Shown piece after piece: positions 61,456 through 64,000 of a stretch of 64,000 nt of DNA; the first letter of the stretch is position 1, and each line of letters begins with the position of its first letter. The stretch is from Cellulomonas aerilata. GTDB taxonomy: Bacteria; Actinomycetota; Actinomycetes; Actinomycetales; Cellulomonadaceae. Location of the stretch: the NCBI RefSeq assembly GCF_007991755.1, contig NZ_BJYY01000001.1, forward strand, positions 310,001-374,000. The letters are read 5' to 3'. Both the position numbers and the translations under genes were made by a program. Below the pieces are notes generated by a model that had not been told where the DNA came from, ran no database searches, and worked only from the letters and a program-made list of their open reading frames with translations.

Positions 61456-61696
61456 CGCGAAAAGGACACCCCGGCCACGCGAGGCGTGGCGAACTCCTCA
61501 GCCCCGGCCTCGGTCGCGGGGCTAGGATAGGTAGTCCTCGTCAGGCGGCGAGGATGCCTGCACGCGCAGCGATTACGTGCACTTCGGCACTCGGAATGAC
61601 GCGGCGCGTCCGAAAGCCACTCGTGGAGCCGCGTGTGCGTCATGGAGTGGCGTCAGACCTGCTCCGGCACCAAGACTGACCTGCGGTGATGCTGGG

Positions 61697-61767
61697 AGCG
61701 GGTGACGGGAATCGAACCCGCGCTATCAGCTTGGGAAGCTGAAGTTCTGCCACTGAACTACACCCGC
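61697..61767 (-). tRNA. tRNA-Gly (anticodon CCC)
   Basis: The minus strand gives acceptor GCGGGTG/CACCCGC, D arm GTTC/GAAC, anticodon arm TCAGC-TTCCCAA-GCTGA with anticodon CCC, and T arm GCGGG-TTCGATT-CCCGT. All stems pair, with one G-T wobble. It reads GGG codons. No CCA is encoded. It precedes dcd divergently, as in many actinobacteria. Its 3' half was the target for the element that left the degenerate copy at 59895-59962. Confidence 0.93.
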
Positions 61768-61864
61768 GCGGCGCCGACCGGGGCCGACGCGCGCCACAGA
61801 GCATACCGAACGCCGGAGGCGTCACGGACACGGACGGTCCGGCCAGCGCCCACGACCCAGCGGC

Positions 61865-61870
61865 TACCGT
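61865..61870 (+). promoter_or_regulatory. -10 box TACCGT for a leaderless dcd mRNA
   Basis: TACCGT ends six bases before the GTG start of dcd at 61877, without a ribosome binding site between. Confidence 0.55.
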
Positions 61871-61876
61871 GGACCG

Positions 61877-62452
61877 GTGCTGCTCTCCGACCGTGACATC
61901 CGCGCCGAGCTCGACTCCGGACGGGTCGCGCTGGACCCCTACGAGCCGGCGATGGTCCAGCCGTCCAGCGTCGACGTGCGGCTCGACCGGTTCTTCCGGC
62001 TGTTCGACAACCACAGGTACCCGGTCATCGACCCGGCGGCGGACCAGCCGGACCTCACCCGGCTCGTGGAGGCGGAGGGCGAGGACCCGTTCGTGCTGCA
62101 CCCGGGCGAGTTCGTCCTCGGGTCGACGTACGAGCAGGTCACCCTGCCCGACGACATCGCCGCGCGCCTCGAGGGCAAGTCGTCCCTGGGCCGCCTGGGG
62201 CTGCTCACCCACTCCACGGCCGGGTTCATCGACCCCGGCTTCACCGGGCACGTGACCCTCGAGCTGTCGAACGTCGCGACCCTGCCGATCCTGCTGTGGC
62301 CCGGCATGAAGATCGGCCAGCTCTGCTTCTTCCGGCTGTCGTCGCCGTCGGAGTTCCCGTACGGCTCCGCGCAGTACGGCTCGCGCTACCAGGGGCAGCG
62401 CGGCCCGACGCCGTCGCGGTCCTGGCAGGGCTTCCACCGCACCACCGTCTGA
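61877..62452 (+). CDS. dcd: dCTP deaminase
   Basis: A 191-residue enzyme of the dUTPase/dCTP deaminase fold. It converts dCTP towards dUMP or dUTP for dTTP synthesis; actinobacterial forms are often bifunctional (dUMP-forming). Signatures are [57 protein letters not shown] and [19 protein letters not shown], with the catalytic Glu in the last. It ends [13 protein letters not shown]. The start is GTG 61877, which is the leaderless start. It is cytosolic and probably cotranscribed with the hypothetical gene 15 bases downstream. Confidence 0.95.
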   Translation: MLLSDRDIRAELDSGRVALDPYEPAMVQPSSVDVRLDRFFRLFDNHRYPVIDPAADQPDLTRLVEAEGEDPFVLHPGEFVLGSTYEQVTLPDDIAARLEGKSSLGRLGLLTHSTAGFIDPGFTGHVTLELSNVATLPILLWPGMKIGQLCFFRLSSPSEFPYGSAQYGSRYQGQRGPTPSRSWQGFHRTTV

Positions 62453-62466
62453 CCGTGCCCCCGCCC

Positions 62467-63522
62467 ATGCCGGACCTGCCGGTCGACGACCCGCGACCGG
62501 CCCGCCACCACCTGCTCGCCCTGCCGGACGACGTGGGCGCCGAGGAGGTCGAGGTCCTGGCGCTGAGCCGGTTCACGGCCGCGGGCTGGGACCGGCGCGT
62601 CCCGCAGACGGCGCCGCGCGGGCGGGCCGCGCGCGAGCCGCTCGCCGGGGTCGGCGTCCTGCGGCTGTCCCGGCACTCCACCATGGCAGGCCCGTACGCG
62701 GTCACCCCGGACGCCGTCCGGGCGCTCGGCCTGCCGGACGACACCGCCGCCGCCTTCGTCGTCACGTCACCGCGCGAACGGGGAGAGCCTCCGTACCCGG
62801 GCGGCGACCGGGAGGGCCTCAAGCGGGCGTTCCCGGACGCCATGCCGATCCGGGACGAGGAGCGCGTGCTGCGCTGGCTCGTCGACGCCGCCCGGCGGCT
62901 CGGCGGGGCGGTGCGCGTCGCCGACGGCGGGGTCGTCCTGATCCCCGACCCGGGCGCGGCCGTCGACCTCACGGTGTTCTCCGACGTGTGGCTCGAGCCG
63001 GCCACCGGGCTCGCCGTCGTCCAGCGCGCGACGCCGTCGGCCCGCCTCGCGCTCGACGCCGTCCCCTGGCAGGGTCCCTCGATCACCCCGCAGGCACCCG
63101 CGACCGGACCGGACGGCGCACCCCTGACCCGGCTGGGCGAGCGAGCGCGGCGCCGCGTGCACGACCGCTCCGCCGACTTCGACGCCGCCGCGCTGGCCGG
63201 CCCCGACGAGCTGACCGGGTACGGCGTGGAGGTCGACCTCGGCCCCGACGGGCTCGTCGTCGTCGAGGCGGGCGGTGACGAGGTGGTGCCGCTCGTGCTG
63301 CGCGGGCTGCCGTGGACCGCCCAGGGCGTGGTCACCTACCGGGTCCGCTGGGAGCCCGCGGACCTCGAGGAGCTCGAGCGCGAGCACCCCTCCGAGGCCC
63401 ACCGGACCGCCCGGGCACGCGCGCAGGGTCTGGTCGCCGCGGCCGCTCGCGAGGTGCACGCCGTGGTCGGCGGGGAGGTGGCCGACGCGGCCGAGTTCCT
63501 CGTCGACCCCGCCGACCTCTGA
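62467..63522 (+). CDS. Conserved hypothetical protein
   Basis: A 351-residue cytosolic protein that I cannot assign to a known family. It has mixed alpha/beta composition with LAGVGVLRLSRHSTMAGPY near residue 65, LIPDPGAAVDLTVFSDVWLE near 160 and VVTYRVRWEPADLEELER near 295. No signal peptide, membrane segment or cofactor motif is visible. ATG 62467 is used; GTG 62455, two bases after the dcd stop, would add four residues and allow coupled translation. Its place after dcd does not reveal a role. Confidence 0.7.
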   Translation: MPDLPVDDPRPARHHLLALPDDVGAEEVEVLALSRFTAAGWDRRVPQTAPRGRAAREPLAGVGVLRLSRHSTMAGPYAVTPDAVRALGLPDDTAAAFVVTSPRERGEPPYPGGDREGLKRAFPDAMPIRDEERVLRWLVDAARRLGGAVRVADGGVVLIPDPGAAVDLTVFSDVWLEPATGLAVVQRATPSARLALDAVPWQGPSITPQAPATGPDGAPLTRLGERARRRVHDRSADFDAAALAGPDELTGYGVEVDLGPDGLVVVEAGGDEVVPLVLRGLPWTAQGVVTYRVRWEPADLEELEREHPSEAHRTARARAQGLVAAAAREVHAVVGGEVADAAEFLVDPADL

Positions 63523-63566
63523 GGCGCCCCTCGGTTCGTGACGTGCCTCACAGTGGTCACCTGCTA

Positions 63567-63580
63567 CTACCGCACGGTAG
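63567..63580. promoter_or_regulatory. Inverted repeat upstream of secreted protein gene
   Basis: CTACCG (63567-63572) and CGGTAG (63575-63580) form a perfect dyad with a CA centre, in an AT-richer spot about 65 bases before the start at 63644. It may be an operator. A ribosome binding site-like AAAGGAGGAGG (63591-63601) lies between, but is too far from the ATG to be its own. Confidence 0.4.
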
Positions 63581-63643
63581 GGGGCGGTCGAAAGGAGGAG
63601 GACCCGGGCATCGGTCCGGCCCCCTCGCGACCTGGGACACGCC

Positions 63644-64000
63644 ATGACCTCCGCACCCGTTCGTACCGCGCGCTATCGCGCACTCGTCGCCCTGCTGCTG
63701 GCGGCGGTCGTGGCGCCCGTGTCCGCGCCGGTCGTCGCGCAGGCGGCACCCAGCAACAAGGTCACCATCTGCCATCGCACGGCCTCCGTGAAGAACCCGT
63801 ACCGGCGCATCACCGTCGCCAAGTCTGCGGTGGACGAGTCCAGGACCAAGAACCACACGCACCACGACGACCCCGTCTTCGTCCCGGGCCGTCTGTACGC
63901 ACCGAACGCCAAGGTCTGGGGCGACATCATCCGCCCGGTGGCGTCGGGCAACCGGATCTACACGACCGGGGTGAACTGGCCCAGCGGCGCCACCACCGTC
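63644..64000 (+). CDS. Secreted protein with CHRT-type repeat (3' end outside window)
   Basis: The first 119 residues are visible and the frame is open at the right edge. A signal peptide covers about residues 1-35 (ALVALLLAAVVAPVSAPVVA, with cleavage after AQA). The mature part begins SNKVTICHRTASVKNPYRRI, then TVAKSAVDESRTKNHTHHDD; this VTICHxT-NPYxxITV pattern is frequent in secreted and surface proteins of actinobacteria. The function of that domain is unknown. ATG 63644 is the only start before the signal peptide. The AAAGGAGGAGG further upstream may mark an alternative start region, but no in-frame start is found there. Confidence 0.7.
   Translation, partial: MTSAPVRTARYRALVALLLAAVVAPVSAPVVAQAAPSNKVTICHRTASVKNPYRRITVAKSAVDESRTKNHTHHDDPVFVPGRLYAPNAKVWGDIIRPVASGNRIYTTGVNWPSGATTV

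Noticed and set aside
53770-61696. CRISPR array or retron in the accessory stretch
   Set aside because: No regularly spaced repeats, no reverse transcriptase and no cas gene were seen.

Overview
The window is a high-GC actinobacterial chromosome segment, most likely from Cellulomonas or a close relative in Cellulomonadaceae. This rests on the very high GC of most genes, on GTG and TTG starts, on a secreted GH6 cellulase with a CelR/CebR-type operator (GGGAGCGCTCCC) in front of it, and on the tRNA-Gly/dcd arrangement seen in actinobacteria. No 16S gene is present, so the genus is an inference.

Layout. 1-11 kb: the end of a 2-oxoacid dehydrogenase operon (E1 beta, E2), a CopD/CtaG copper protein, an S9 peptidase, a trypsin-like protease with a small prodomain-like partner, and a thioredoxin-NHL protein. 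11-19 kb: a TetR regulator, a DinB-fold protein, an MFS/winged-helix divergent pair, a Nudix hydrolase, an FAD monooxygenase and an arsenic-type arsR/flavoprotein divergent pair. 19-30 kb: a MalY-type aminotransferase, an MFS exporter, then a tightly overlapped run of phosphotransferase, amylosucrase, moeB, moeA, mobA and DUF6457 facing moaA. 29.6-37 kb: a sortase/CHRD pair and a signalling cluster (STAS, three GAF-ANTAR proteins, one RsbW-like ATPase) around an XRE/alcohol dehydrogenase pair. 37-43.6 kb: lgt, an MFS-UspA fusion, a UspA protein and two FAD oxidoreductases. 43.7-46.9 kb: a SAM riboswitch, a short leader ORF and the metQNI methionine importer. 46.9-52.3 kb: a LacI regulator with a sugar ABC importer and an SGNH hydrolase, tied together by shared GAAGTGCTT operators. 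52.4-61.7 kb: a DUF2252 protein, then an AT-richer accessory stretch with a 1052-residue membrane NACHT NTPase, the GH6 gene, and a small decayed island bounded by a degenerate copy of the 3' half of tRNA-Gly. 61.7-64 kb: the intact tRNA-Gly, dcd, a conserved hypothetical and the start of a secreted protein.

The strongest candidate for an undescribed system is the NACHT protein at 54462-57620. It has an N-terminal membrane anchor, a complete NACHT core, a multi-pass membrane region and a soluble tail. It is alone in a stretch with lower GC and TTA codons, and it may be a single-gene defence or death effector. Other notable points are the riboswitch whose P1 helix overlaps the ribosome binding site of a 34-codon leader ORF, at least seven genes with a TANNNT box exactly 6-7 bases before the start codon (leaderless transcripts), and the protease/prodomain pair.
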